Positions 1 to 6,575 of a stretch of DNA of 7,918 nucleotides are shown here, piece after piece. This stretch comes from Bacteroidaceae bacterium (lineage in GTDB: Bacteria; Bacteroidota; Bacteroidia; Bacteroidales; Bacteroidaceae), in contig JALNVG010000111.1 in assembly GCA_023227685.1 (NCBI GenBank), positions 1 to 7,918 of the forward strand. The letters run 5' to 3'. The first letter of the stretch is position 1. Each line of letters begins with the position of its first letter. The position numbers and the translations under genes are program-made. The notes under the pieces were generated by a model. It searched no databases and was not told where the DNA came from. It saw nothing but the letters and a program-made list of their open reading frames with translations.

Positions 1-199
1 TGTTCTCTTCCATCGCAAACAGGATATCCTGATAAGCTTCTCTTATCTTCCTGTCCTCTATGTCGGGGAAACATTGTCTGGCGTACAGTGTGATAGCTAG
101 CGGTACCGTTTCCATCTTCCACTTACCCGCTTTAACCTGTTCCATCGCCTCTTTAACATTCGGTGGCAGCTCTCGTTTTTTTAATCTCGTATCAAGCAT
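1..199 (-). CDS. Hypothetical phage protein, N-terminal 66 residues (runs off left edge)
   Basis: This is an open reading frame of 66 codons that continues past the left edge. It begins MLDTRLKKRELPPNV and is charged and probably helical. I do not recognise the family; it has no helicase or nuclease motif in the visible part. The start at 199 is supported by an AAAGGA Shine-Dalgarno sequence about 8 bases upstream. Its ATG also overlaps the stop of the loader gene (ATGCTTGA, start at 199, stop at 194-192), which suggests translational coupling. It follows the initiator and helicase loader, so it belongs to the replication unit. A replicative helicase would be expected nearby, but the visible residues do not resemble a DnaB N-terminus. 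Confidence 0.7.
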   Translation of the reverse strand, partial: MLDTRLKKRELPPNVKEAMEQVKAGKWKMETVPLAITLYARQCFPDIEDRKIREAYQDILFAMEEN

Positions 200-719
200 G
201 GCCGATTTCCTTTACTTTTTTGGTAAATAATTGTTTATTGTTTTTTTCTCCCAAAACGTGATTATTTTGTTTTTTATCCTTTTCCCTTGACAATTCATCC
301 TTGTACCGTCTTTCGAATTGAGCCCGTACTGTTGGTAGATCGGATTCAAGCGTTTGACATAACTCCATCCATCCCATACCCATAGCAGCGTTTTTTATTT
401 CGTTGCTGCTAAATTCTGGTTTTCTATAAACAAACGCGTCATGCATTTCTTTCAATACCTCTTGCCACGCCTCTCCAATTGACTTTACATGCGTTCCATT
501 GGCATCACCATCCATACTTTCATGAGCATTAATTATTTCAGCTACCGAGGGGAAAAATGTATTTGTTCGACTAATTTTTTTTAGTATTGCATCTAACTCG
601 TTTGCTTCGATATCGTCTAAAATGTCCGCATACATGACTATCGCTTCTGGCTTTAATGCCGTTGGAAATACCAAATTGTATTTGCTCAACACGGCTGTTC
701 TGTCTTCAATTTTACCCAT
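192..719 (-). CDS. Probable replicative helicase loader (G39P-like), 175 aa
   Basis: The likely role is loading the replicative helicase at the phage origin, as SPP1 G39P does for the G40P helicase. The N-terminal 70 residues have the layout of that family: a helix with ALKPEAIVMYADIL, a second helix with ELDAILKKISRT, then FFPSVAEIINAH, which matches the usual F-P-x-x-A-E-I element. A variable middle and a lysine-rich C-terminus (KKQNNHVLGEKNNKQ) follow, consistent with the flexible tail of G39P. The ATG at 719 is preferred; it overlaps the initiator stop as ATGGGTAA. A GTG at 728 is possible, but the AAGGA motif is only 3 bases from that GTG. Position directly after the initiator supports the assignment. 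The family match is from recalled pattern, not a search. Confidence 0.6.
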   Translation of the reverse strand: MGKIEDRTAVLSKYNLVFPTALKPEAIVMYADILDDIEANELDAILKKISRTNTFFPSVAEIINAHESMDGDANGTHVKSIGEAWQEVLKEMHDAFVYRKPEFSSNEIKNAAMGMGWMELCQTLESDLPTVRAQFERRYKDELSREKDKKQNNHVLGEKNNKQLFTKKVKEIGHA

Positions 720-1572
720 TTTTATCACGTTTCCTTTCTAATTCTCTAGCAAGTTCCATTGCACTTATTCCATCCGCTACTCTTTGATTTGCTGATTTTT
801 TGGTTGCCATTTTGTTTATTGATGTATCATCCTCATAACGTTTTACTACCCATGATAAAATAGCCCTATAATCGTTTTTGTAGGAAGTCCCTTTACTTCC
901 CTTGTAATTATCTAAGATATCAACCATGGCATTTGTTTTATCATCTCCATATTTATCAATTAATCGTTGATGCTCCTCATTGGTCATGGAGACAAATTCC
1001 GCGTAATTAATTTTATTTATTGGTCCCTTATGATCTTCCTTAACTTTACTTAACTTAACTTTACTTAACTTAACTTTACTTAACTTAACTTGGGTATACC
1101 GGTTGTCTACCACTTGGTTGTCACTTGGTTGCGGTATGGTTGTCACTTGGTTGCCACTTGGTTGCGGTATGGTTGTCACTTGGTTGCCACTTGGTTGCGG
1201 TATGGTTGTCACTTGGTTGTCACTTGGTATACCAATAACATACTCATTTCCTTTATTTAGCTGTAAAAACTTCTTTTCTTCCAAACAATTTGTCTCCTTG
1301 TACCGATCTGCCCTAATGTAATTATGAATCTTCCAATGCTTTATAACGACTACTCCCGACTCAAAGGGAAGAATAAACTGTTTGGCAATTAAAAGCTTCA
1401 AATCATCATCATTGCAACGAACATTTCTCATTATGCTTTTTGGATTGTTTATAAATCCATCATCATCGGCACGCATTGAAAGATGAAAGTAAAGCAGTTG
1501 ACTTGATAATGGCATATCTAGAAAATTATCACTATCAATTATCGTCTTTGAAAACATCCTGCGTTCTCCCAT
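712..1572 (-). CDS. Phage replication initiator / replisome organizer (DnaD-type), 286 aa
   Basis: This protein should bind the phage origin and start replisome assembly. Residues 1-115 form the phage replisome-organizer N-terminal winged-helix domain: MGERRMFSK, DSDNFLDMPLSSQLLYFHL, MRADDDGFINNPK, FESGVVVIKHWKIHNYI, DRYKET. Residues 118-154 are three and a half 11-residue repeats (SGNQVTTIPQP). Residues 162-177 are KLSKV repeats. Both are encoded by DNA repeat arrays and probably form a flexible linker. Residues 190-250 carry the common C-terminal domain of such initiators (ILDNYKGSKGTSYKNDYRAI then WVVKR). The start at 1572 has GAGAGG about 8 bases upstream and matches the family start; an in-frame ATG at 1632 would add 20 unrelated residues and overlap the upstream gene. 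It lies 4 bases after the XRE gene stop. Confidence 0.85.
   Translation of the reverse strand: MGERRMFSKTIIDSDNFLDMPLSSQLLYFHLSMRADDDGFINNPKSIMRNVRCNDDDLKLLIAKQFILPFESGVVVIKHWKIHNYIRADRYKETNCLEEKKFLQLNKGNEYVIGIPSDNQVTTIPQPSGNQVTTIPQPSGNQVTTIPQPSDNQVVDNRYTQVKLSKVKLSKVKLSKVKEDHKGPINKINYAEFVSMTNEEHQRLIDKYGDDKTNAMVDILDNYKGSKGTSYKNDYRAILSWVVKRYEDDTSINKMATKKSANQRVADGISAMELARELERKRDKNG
1039..1091. repeat. A+T-rich tandem repeat, 15-bp unit, about 3.5 copies
   Basis: The 15-bp unit CTTAACTTTACTTAA occurs at 1039-1053, 1054-1068 and 1069-1083, with a partial copy to 1091. It resolves further into ten pentamers of TTAAC or TTTAC from 1040 to 1089. It encodes KLSKV repeats in the initiator. Its high A+T content and position next to the 11-bp iterons suggest a DNA unwinding element. 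Confidence 0.9.
1111..1231. repeat. Array of 11-bp iterons (33-bp higher-order repeat)
   Basis: Ten consecutive 11-mers run from 1111 to 1220. Seven read CACTTGGTTG followed by C or T, and three read GGTATGGTTGT. An eleventh begins at 1221 and diverges after CACTTGGT. The order makes a 33-bp super-repeat with copies beginning at 1122, 1155 and 1188. The array encodes the SGNQVTTIPQP repeats of the initiator. Period and placement fit binding sites for the initiator itself. Confidence 0.92.
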
Positions 1573-1576
1573 ACTA

Positions 1577-1750
1577 TCAACCTCTCTTGTCCGGCAACCT
1601 TTCCAACCGCTTAACCTTTTCCATATTTTCATCGGTTGGAGTGCTTACTGATTTTTCCCACAATATCCATGTGGTTAGGCTCACATCACATTTAGATGCA
1701 GCTTTCATTTGAGATAATCCTTTTCTTTTTCTTAAATCTTTAAAATTCAT
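1577..1750 (-). CDS. Small XRE/Cro-type helix-turn-helix regulator, 57 aa
   Basis: This is a minimal DNA-binding protein of the Cro/C1 type. Residues 3-50 contain FKDLRKRKGLSQMKAA, then DVSLTTWILWEKS, which correspond to helices 1 to 4 of an XRE domain, with LSQMKAASKCDVSLTTW as the helix-turn-helix. There is no room for a dimerisation or cleavage domain. The start at 1750 is chosen because AGGGGGG sits about 8 bases upstream and because the promoter lies just before it. A longer frame opening with TTG at 1801 would start inside the -35 box. The gene sits first in the replication transcription unit, 4 bases before the initiator, so it probably regulates that unit or its own promoter. The target is not known. 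Confidence 0.8.
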   Translation of the reverse strand: MNFKDLRKRKGLSQMKAASKCDVSLTTWILWEKSVSTPTDENMEKVKRLERLPDKRG

Positions 1751-1771
1751 CTTTTTCGCCCCCCTATACTT

Positions 1772-1801
1772 ATTGTAATACTTAAAAGTACATTCTGTCA
1801 A
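1772..1801 (-). promoter_or_regulatory. Strong sigma-70-type promoter with operator-like inverted repeat
   Basis: On the minus strand TTGACA (1801-1796) is followed after 18 bases by TACAAT (1777-1772), one base from consensus. The spacer holds an inverted repeat with TACTT and AAGTA arms (1790-1779). A further copy of the half-site motif lies at 1772-1767. Initiation would fall near 1765, almost on the Shine-Dalgarno of the XRE gene, giving a very short leader. The inverted repeat may be the operator of the XRE protein. Confidence 0.7.
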
Positions 1802-1802
1802 T

Positions 1803-1839
1803 AAAAAAAGTGGTAAATTAAAATATATGACAACCCACT
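1803..1839 (-). terminator. Weak candidate terminator after the recombination cassette
   Basis: On the minus strand AGTGG (1839-1835) can pair with CCACT (1813-1809), and a run of seven T follows (1809-1803). The stem is only 5 bp with a loop of about 21 bases, so it is weak. Its place, after the NinB-like gene and before the promoter, is where a boundary would be expected. Confidence 0.3.
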
Positions 1840-1849
1840 ATATGAATAA

Positions 1850-2515
1850 TTATCTCAATAATCTGTTTATTTTTTCTCGCATGCGATGGTGCCATTCACT
1901 TACTGTTTCACCGTCTTTTCTGCCAGGCCATTCTGTTTGATCAAATTCTGGTTTAACTTTCTTCACCGCCTTAACTTCTTTTATTCCCCACTCTATCTGC
2001 AATCTTGATAATTCAGCAGGTGGCAGTGTTTCAATGTCCAATTCTTTTGCTTCTATTACGATTTCATCTATTAATCGTGCCATTTCAGCACTATCGTAGA
2101 CACTACTACCGTAATAGTTACAAACATTAGTGTATCCCTCTTGATCAGATTTACCCATATCTTCGGCTATCCATCCAATACCGTTATGTCCCCAATTAGA
2201 TATCCACCGTTCTACGCCTTTATCCATTACCGGCACAATTTCAAATATGCCAACATCGTGGATAACATTCCGGTATACCTCTTCTTTCGTTGAATTTATC
2301 TTACTGGCTATTTTATCGCATAGTACCCAGCAATAGGAATTTGCATTGAGTGATCGCTGTCTTTTTGGTTTTTCAATGGTCAACTCGTATCCACCTTTGT
2401 TTATCTTCTCAATCAATGCGTTTATCTTATCCGCTGTTGCCATGGATACTTCAATTAGTATGGTTGGTACCCCGTAGCTATTAATCTCAACAGAAAGCGA
2501 TTTAACCTCATTCAC
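1850..2515 (-). CDS. NinB-like phage recombination-associated protein, 221 aa
   Basis: This is a conserved phage protein found in recombination and replication modules. Residues 52-70 (RQRSLNANSYCWVLCDKIA) resemble the conserved start of the NinB (lambda Orf) domain, a recombination mediator. Further features are STKEEVYRNVIHDVGIFEIV (75-94), WISNWGHNGIGW (104-115), YYGSSVYDSAEMARLIDEI (134-152) and IETLPPAELSRL (161-172). A basic segment KEVKAVKKVK and a C-terminal tail, WPGRKDGETVSEWHHRMREK, follow. Translation begins at GTG, fixed by GGGAGGAATTACC just upstream, and overlaps the HNH gene by 8 bases (GTGAATGA). Placement beside RecT supports a recombination role. The NinB link is from recalled pattern; the protein may be better described as a phage family of unknown function. 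Confidence 0.6.
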   Translation of the reverse strand: MNEVKSLSVEINSYGVPTILIEVSMATADKINALIEKINKGGYELTIEKPKRQRSLNANSYCWVLCDKIASKINSTKEEVYRNVIHDVGIFEIVPVMDKGVERWISNWGHNGIGWIAEDMGKSDQEGYTNVCNYYGSSVYDSAEMARLIDEIVIEAKELDIETLPPAELSRLQIEWGIKEVKAVKKVKPEFDQTEWPGRKDGETVSEWHHRMREKINRLLR

Positions 2516-2786
2516 GGTAATTCCTCCCTATTAGCGCCATAAACTCTTCGCGGGTATGTCTCAACTCATACACCTTTTGGCATTCTTCTTTTATTTTTCT
2601 GTCCATATTGTGGTTAAAGTGGACGGAATTATCACTCATATTATGATGTTCACCACATAGGTATACCGTAAACCCGTTGTTTTCGCTTGTTTTTCGGTTT
2701 TTACCTTGGAATATGTGGTGTTTATGTAGATTTAGCATGGTAGTGCAAATGTAGCATCGTTTTTCTGTCTGCATAATTGATTTCAT
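2508..2786 (-). CDS. Small HNH-type zinc-binding phage protein, possible endonuclease, 92 aa
   Basis: The protein has a compact beta-beta-alpha-metal layout. C11-x2-C14 and C44-x2-H47 could form a zinc site. H23-H24-I-F-x-G with N30-R31 and H47-H48-N49 match the HNH pattern. The conserved patch is CYICTTMLNLHKHHIF, then VYLCGEHHNMSDNSVHFN. Similar small proteins are common next to NinB-like genes in Bacillota phages; a role as a structure-specific nuclease, for example at Holliday junctions as for NinG/Rap, is possible but inferred. The start at 2786 has AAAGGGG about 10 bases upstream; a second in-frame ATG at 2774 lacks a ribosome site. It begins 15 bases after the stop of the metallo-hydrolase gene. 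Confidence 0.7.
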   Translation of the reverse strand: MKSIMQTEKRCYICTTMLNLHKHHIFQGKNRKTSENNGFTVYLCGEHHNMSDNSVHFNHNMDRKIKEECQKVYELRHTREEFMALIGRNYRE

Positions 2787-2801
2787 CGTTCATCACCCCT
2801 T

Positions 2802-3488
2802 TCAGCATACATACACAATTGCGCCGGTTTCCTTTTGCACTCGTAATTTAAATTCTTCTGCGTTACTATTTGCATCGCTTAAATGCAGTAAGTATATTTC
2901 ATTTACTTTGTGCATGATGTTTGACTGCAAAAACCGTATCAAATTATCAATACTCATATGCGTACTAAGTACTCGGTTGGACACATTCCACGGCAGTTGT
3001 CCACTTTTTGAATTTTCTGCCATTACGTCAAACGAATAATTGGCTTCGGCCATAATATAATCGATATTGGAAAACTGATACTTCACATAAGCGGTATCGG
3101 TAAAGTACAATAATCGTTCGTCGGTTACAGTGGAATGAAGTAAATATCCATAGCACTCTACATCATGCGTGCAGGGAAATGGCGTTATTTCAAACGTTTT
3201 AACGACAAATTTTTTCATCGGGTACACCTTCTGAACGAGCGGAAAAAGGCTGCATACATCATTGTTGGAATATACGTCAAACCCTCGGCGTAGTAACTCT
3301 GGAATAGACTTACTGTGATCACCGTGTCTGTGCGTGATGATACACCCATCAACGGCAGTCATTTTCCATTCTACACCTTTTTGTATCTCCTTAAACGGGA
3401 TACCTGCATCTAGTAATAATGTTGTGCTACCGTCTGATACTTTATAGCAATTTCCGCTGCTACCAGATGCGATTACCTTGATATCCAT
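2802..3488 (-). CDS. Metallo-beta-lactamase-fold hydrolase, YycJ/WalJ-like, 228 aa
   Basis: This is a cytoplasmic metal-dependent hydrolase, possibly a nuclease. The N-terminus IKVIASGSSGNCYKV and LLLDAGI (25-30) are typical of the YycJ/WalJ branch. The metal motif is H53-R-H55-G-D57-H58. Further likely ligands are H108 (CTHDV), D131 (FTDTA), H177 (LSTHMS) and H202 (LLHLSDANSN), the last two matching the GHLS and HLSEENN elements of WalJ. All key residues are present, so it should be active. No beta-CASP domain is visible. Its ATG overlaps the recT stop by one base (TGATG), so the two are translated together. Known WalJ-type proteins include 5'-3' DNA exonucleases; that this one resects DNA for RecT is inference. 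Confidence 0.85.
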   Translation of the reverse strand: MDIKVIASGSSGNCYKVSDGSTTLLLDAGIPFKEIQKGVEWKMTAVDGCIITHRHGDHSKSIPELLRRGFDVYSNNDVCSLFPLVQKVYPMKKFVVKTFEITPFPCTHDVECYGYLLHSTVTDERLLYFTDTAYVKYQFSNIDYIMAEANYSFDVMAENSKSGQLPWNVSNRVLSTHMSIDNLIRFLQSNIMHKVNEIYLLHLSDANSNAEEFKLRVQKETGAIVYVC

Positions 3489-4609
3489 CAGAAATTTAAT
3501 CCCTTATTTTTAAACACATCGTCGCCAATTTTGTCAATCTCATCATCCGGCGATTCTGTTATTTCATGCGACTTGGCAGAATCATATGCTACTCTGGCTT
3601 TGTTCTCTGCTTCTTTTTCTGCTGTGCATTTAGCGGTATCGGCGTGGTTGATTGCCGGCATTGGTTCTTCTCTCTTAACAGCATCTTCAAAAGGTATGCT
3701 GTTGGCTTCTACATCGATGGTTTGCTGTACCGTATCGGCGATAGCACTAAGTCGCAACTCTTGCTGATGCATGTATTGGTAAGCATCGTCTACCTTTTTA
3801 GGGTCACGTGGAATATGCTTGGCGGAAAAGACTTCGCGCATTAAGGTCTTGGTATACATTTCTTCCTTCCAACCTTCTTTTTCCACATCTACCATTTTTC
3901 CATTTTTGTATTCTTTACCCTGACCGCCCCAAAAACTGGCACTTGCATATTTGGGTTTTCGTTTATCCATATCTTTCTTTGACATTGGCACCACTTCATT
4001 TTTATGCGGATCGTCGTATTCAATATATCCGAAACCACCGATTATATCACCCCTGTCAAAAGGGTCGACAATCTCAAATTCATACGATTCAATATCCACT
4101 CCTTTATTTTTCTTTAGTATTTTGAAATGGTCATTTTTATGTACAAGTTCAATTCGTACATCTTTTGGCTTATTCAATGCGTAATTTTCAGCAATATACT
4201 TAATACCGTTGTAACCTGGCATCAGTGTCATATCGTATTTATTTTTCTTACTATTTTTGTACGGAATAGGGAATAGATGATTTGCTTCCATCATATCTAG
4301 TCCTAACTGTGCATAGTGCACAGCATCTAAGGATAATCCATCCAGATTTACATTAGTCCACGTAAACGGCAGACTGTTGTCATAACGTCGTTCTTTATTG
4401 CTTTCATTTTTACGTATACGTTCTTCTTCGGCGGTGCGCAATGTCTTGTCAATAACGATAAAATATCCCTGTACCAATTGCCGTTGGTATCCTGTCATTC
4501 GTAGTTCTCCGGCGATATTACCGCCAAATTCCTGCATTACTTTATTTTGAAATCGTTCACTCATTGTAAGCGTATTTTCTATCTTGTTTAATTCTTTTCC
4601 TTTTGTCAT
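3488..4609 (-). CDS. recT: RecT-family single-strand annealing protein, 373 aa
   Basis: RecT binds single-stranded DNA and anneals complementary strands in phage recombination and repair. The core runs from about residue 20 to 270. It includes MTGYQRQLVQGYFIVID (38-54), AQLGLDMMEANHLFPIPYKN (100-119), MTLMPGYNGIKYIAE (127-141), GGFGYIEYDDP (191-201) and MYTKTLMREVFSAKHIPRD (251-269), all typical of the family. Residues 290-373 form a low-complexity charged tail ending DDVFKNKGLNF. The tail is longer than in E. coli RecT, and its acidic part may contact partner proteins. AAAGGAG lies about 10 bases before the start, inside the end of the ATPase gene. The flanking ATPase and metallo-hydrolase genes make a recombination cassette. 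Confidence 0.93.
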   Translation of the reverse strand: MTKGKELNKIENTLTMSERFQNKVMQEFGGNIAGELRMTGYQRQLVQGYFIVIDKTLRTAEEERIRKNESNKERRYDNSLPFTWTNVNLDGLSLDAVHYAQLGLDMMEANHLFPIPYKNSKKNKYDMTLMPGYNGIKYIAENYALNKPKDVRIELVHKNDHFKILKKNKGVDIESYEFEIVDPFDRGDIIGGFGYIEYDDPHKNEVVPMSKKDMDKRKPKYASASFWGGQGKEYKNGKMVDVEKEGWKEEMYTKTLMREVFSAKHIPRDPKKVDDAYQYMHQQELRLSAIADTVQQTIDVEANSIPFEDAVKREEPMPAINHADTAKCTAEKEAENKARVAYDSAKSHEITESPDDEIDKIGDDVFKNKGLNF

Positions 4610-4615
4610 TTTGTT

Positions 4616-6574
4616 TCACTCCTTTTCTATTGTCAATGTTTTATGCTCCGGCGATACAATCAATCGTATTAATTGCAAACCGTCTGGATTGATAATGTGA
4701 GTAACCGATTCTGCCCGATCGATAAACACGGGTAAATGTATCTCATAAAATCTTGACAGAACACTGATTATGTCCATTCCGGCGTTAACCTGCGATGCTG
4801 TGTTGGCTGATCGGTATTCTATCCATTCTCCAACCGTATTCTGCACCATTGCTTCGCATCGTTCTTTCAGTCCACCATTTAGCTGATCGTCAAATAATTT
4901 AAACCGAACCAAGCTAAATTTGCTGTTGATATTATTCGTTACCATTCTTACCTTGGCGCGAGTGAATTCGTCGCATAAAAATAATCCCTGCTCAATGTTT
5001 TCAAGATCAGAACCACTTTTTCGTTGTTCTTGTGTCAATTCCTTAATACGTTCTTTTGCTTTCTTAGCTATTTCGATACTGGATAGTTCAACATTTTTGT
5101 TCTGTATTTTATCCAATATAGCTGATTTTTCTTTGTTCTTGACTTCGATTACGGATGTTAGCGAATCTTTTGTATCATTTTGTTTGTTCATTAACTCCTG
5201 CAATCGTGTCTGGATTTCTTTGTAGTCCAATGTATCTTCAAATGTCGGTTTAGTGCGAATTGATGCGCTGATTTCTTCATATGTTACTGTAGACATATCA
5301 TAATTGATTTTGTTCGTATCTAAATTTCTTTGTATGTGTGCTAGTTCGCTCTGCATGACGTTTATTACTTCTTTTGAGCATAGTTGCCCACGACGGTTAA
5401 TATCTTCCTTTACGCGCGATTTATTTAGGTTAAATTCCTCACGCATAGCTTCTACCTTTTCTGTTGGTAATGATTGTCCACAAGTTGGGCAGGTTTCTTG
5501 TCCTGCATCCCACTGTTTGGATTGGATGTCAGTAAATTCTTTTACCAACGCTTCACGGCTTGCGGTAAGCCGAGTAATCTTGTCTTTTAAATCGGAAAGA
5601 TTGCTAGTAAGCTTGCGTTCCTCTGTTTTTAATTTCTGCTGCTCATCTTGCGCCAAACCCAACAGAGTATACTTTTTTTTGTACTCTTCGTTTGTCTTTG
5701 CAGAAAACTGGGAACGTTTTTCTTCCAAATCATTTTTCGCTTGTAATATTTCTTTCTGGATTGCTAGGGAATTGGTATCAGTATCTTTGATTTCTCTAAT
5801 CGCAGTATTAATTGATTCTATTTCCCTGTTCAACGTCACTATGTCTGCCTTTATCGTTATTTCGTTTGGTAGTTCTGCCGGAATGCTTTTTGTCACCTCA
5901 TCAATTCGTGCTGGCAGCATTTCCAAGTCATGGTTTATTTTCTTTCTTTGCTCCGATGCTATTTTTTTGTATTCTTCAGGGCTGTACTTTTTGTCGATAG
6001 TACCTGGGACCAATAAATACCTGTTTAACTCTGCTAATTCCGGCGTACTGGCAATTACATCGTCATCGGTTAAATCACCGCATACATCAAACAATATCTT
6101 ACGGCGATCGTCTACGCTCATAACCTCTGGGAAATAATCGTACATGGTAAGCATTTTTGCCACTTCTAATGTTCCACCACATATCGACTGAATACGCCGA
6201 TTGTATTCACTTTCCTTTACCGGAACCTCGTCAATCCAATAATCAGTTTTGTTGCCGGTTAGCGTTTTTTCTGCTGAACCTTTTTTTGTTTTCCACGATT
6301 CGTAAAAATCTTTCTTCAAGGTAATAAATGATCCGGTATCTTCTTGGAACCGTGCTTCGGCAGTATGATGCAAGTTATGTGTTCCCACTGTCTTGGGACT
6401 AAAATCTTTTTCTCCTGTAGCTGCCTTGTTAAACAACAACCAACTTACTGCATTGGCAATGGTTGTTTTACCTGTTCCATTAGCACCGTAGATATCAGTG
6501 TCTTTACCATCAAAGTTAATATCTATTTTCTTTATTCCCCTAAAGTTTTCGAGATTTATATTTAATATTTTCAC
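4616..6574 (-). CDS. SbcC/Rad50-like AAA ATPase with zinc-hook-like CxxC, 652 aa
   Basis: This is an SMC-like ATPase expected to act on DNA ends. The N-terminal ATP-binding half has ILNINLENFRGIKKI, then Walker A GANGTGKTT at about residues 30-38. Two long charged coiled-coil arms (about 200-350 and 375-525) flank CPTCGQSLP (C362, C365), which resembles a zinc hook. The C-terminal half carries NTASQVNAGMDIISVLSRF in place of a normal LSGGE signature, then LPVFIDRAESV as Walker B, with D619 and E622 separated rather than adjacent. The start is taken as GTG at 6574: AAGGAG is 8 bases upstream, whereas the GTG at 6583 overlaps that motif. This leaves a single base after the preceding stop. The protein is much shorter than E. 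coli SbcC, and no SbcD nuclease is seen. Confidence 0.88.
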   Translation of the reverse strand: MKILNINLENFRGIKKIDINFDGKDTDIYGANGTGKTTIANAVSWLLFNKAATGEKDFSPKTVGTHNLHHTAEARFQEDTGSFITLKKDFYESWKTKKGSAEKTLTGNKTDYWIDEVPVKESEYNRRIQSICGGTLEVAKMLTMYDYFPEVMSVDDRRKILFDVCGDLTDDDVIASTPELAELNRYLLVPGTIDKKYSPEEYKKIASEQRKKINHDLEMLPARIDEVTKSIPAELPNEITIKADIVTLNREIESINTAIREIKDTDTNSLAIQKEILQAKNDLEEKRSQFSAKTNEEYKKKYTLLGLAQDEQQKLKTEERKLTSNLSDLKDKITRLTASREALVKEFTDIQSKQWDAGQETCPTCGQSLPTEKVEAMREEFNLNKSRVKEDINRRGQLCSKEVINVMQSELAHIQRNLDTNKINYDMSTVTYEEISASIRTKPTFEDTLDYKEIQTRLQELMNKQNDTKDSLTSVIEVKNKEKSAILDKIQNKNVELSSIEIAKKAKERIKELTQEQRKSGSDLENIEQGLFLCDEFTRAKVRMVTNNINSKFSLVRFKLFDDQLNGGLKERCEAMVQNTVGEWIEYRSANTASQVNAGMDIISVLSRFYEIHLPVFIDRAESVTHIINPDGLQLIRLIVSPEHKTLTIEKE

Positions 6575-6575
6575 T

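Larger units (their letters stand above)
1039..1233. other. Predicted phage replication origin inside the initiator gene
   Basis: An array of short G/T-rich iterons lies directly beside an A+T-rich repeat, within the linker-coding part of a replication initiator gene. This is the layout of lambda ori inside gene O and of the origin inside the Tuc2009 replisome organizer gene. GGTATACC palindromes at 1093-1100 and 1226-1233 bracket the iterons. The repeats are seen directly; the origin function is inferred from layout. Confidence 0.6.

Noticed and set aside
1039..1231. Possible CRISPR array
   Set aside because: The repeats are directly tandem with no unique spacers, and they are in frame within a coding gene.
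1103..1321. Plus-strand frame with repeated WLPLGCGMVVT residues
   Set aside because: It is the antisense reading of the iteron array; the repeats alone keep the frame open.
3531..4184. Several short plus-strand frames opposite recT
   Set aside because: All are antisense shadows of recT without ribosome sites or recognisable products.
5304..6137. 277-codon plus-strand open frame
   Set aside because: It lies wholly antisense to the ATPase coiled-coil region, lacks a ribosome site and family motifs, and its composition is that expected from the opposite strand of a lysine/glutamate-rich gene.
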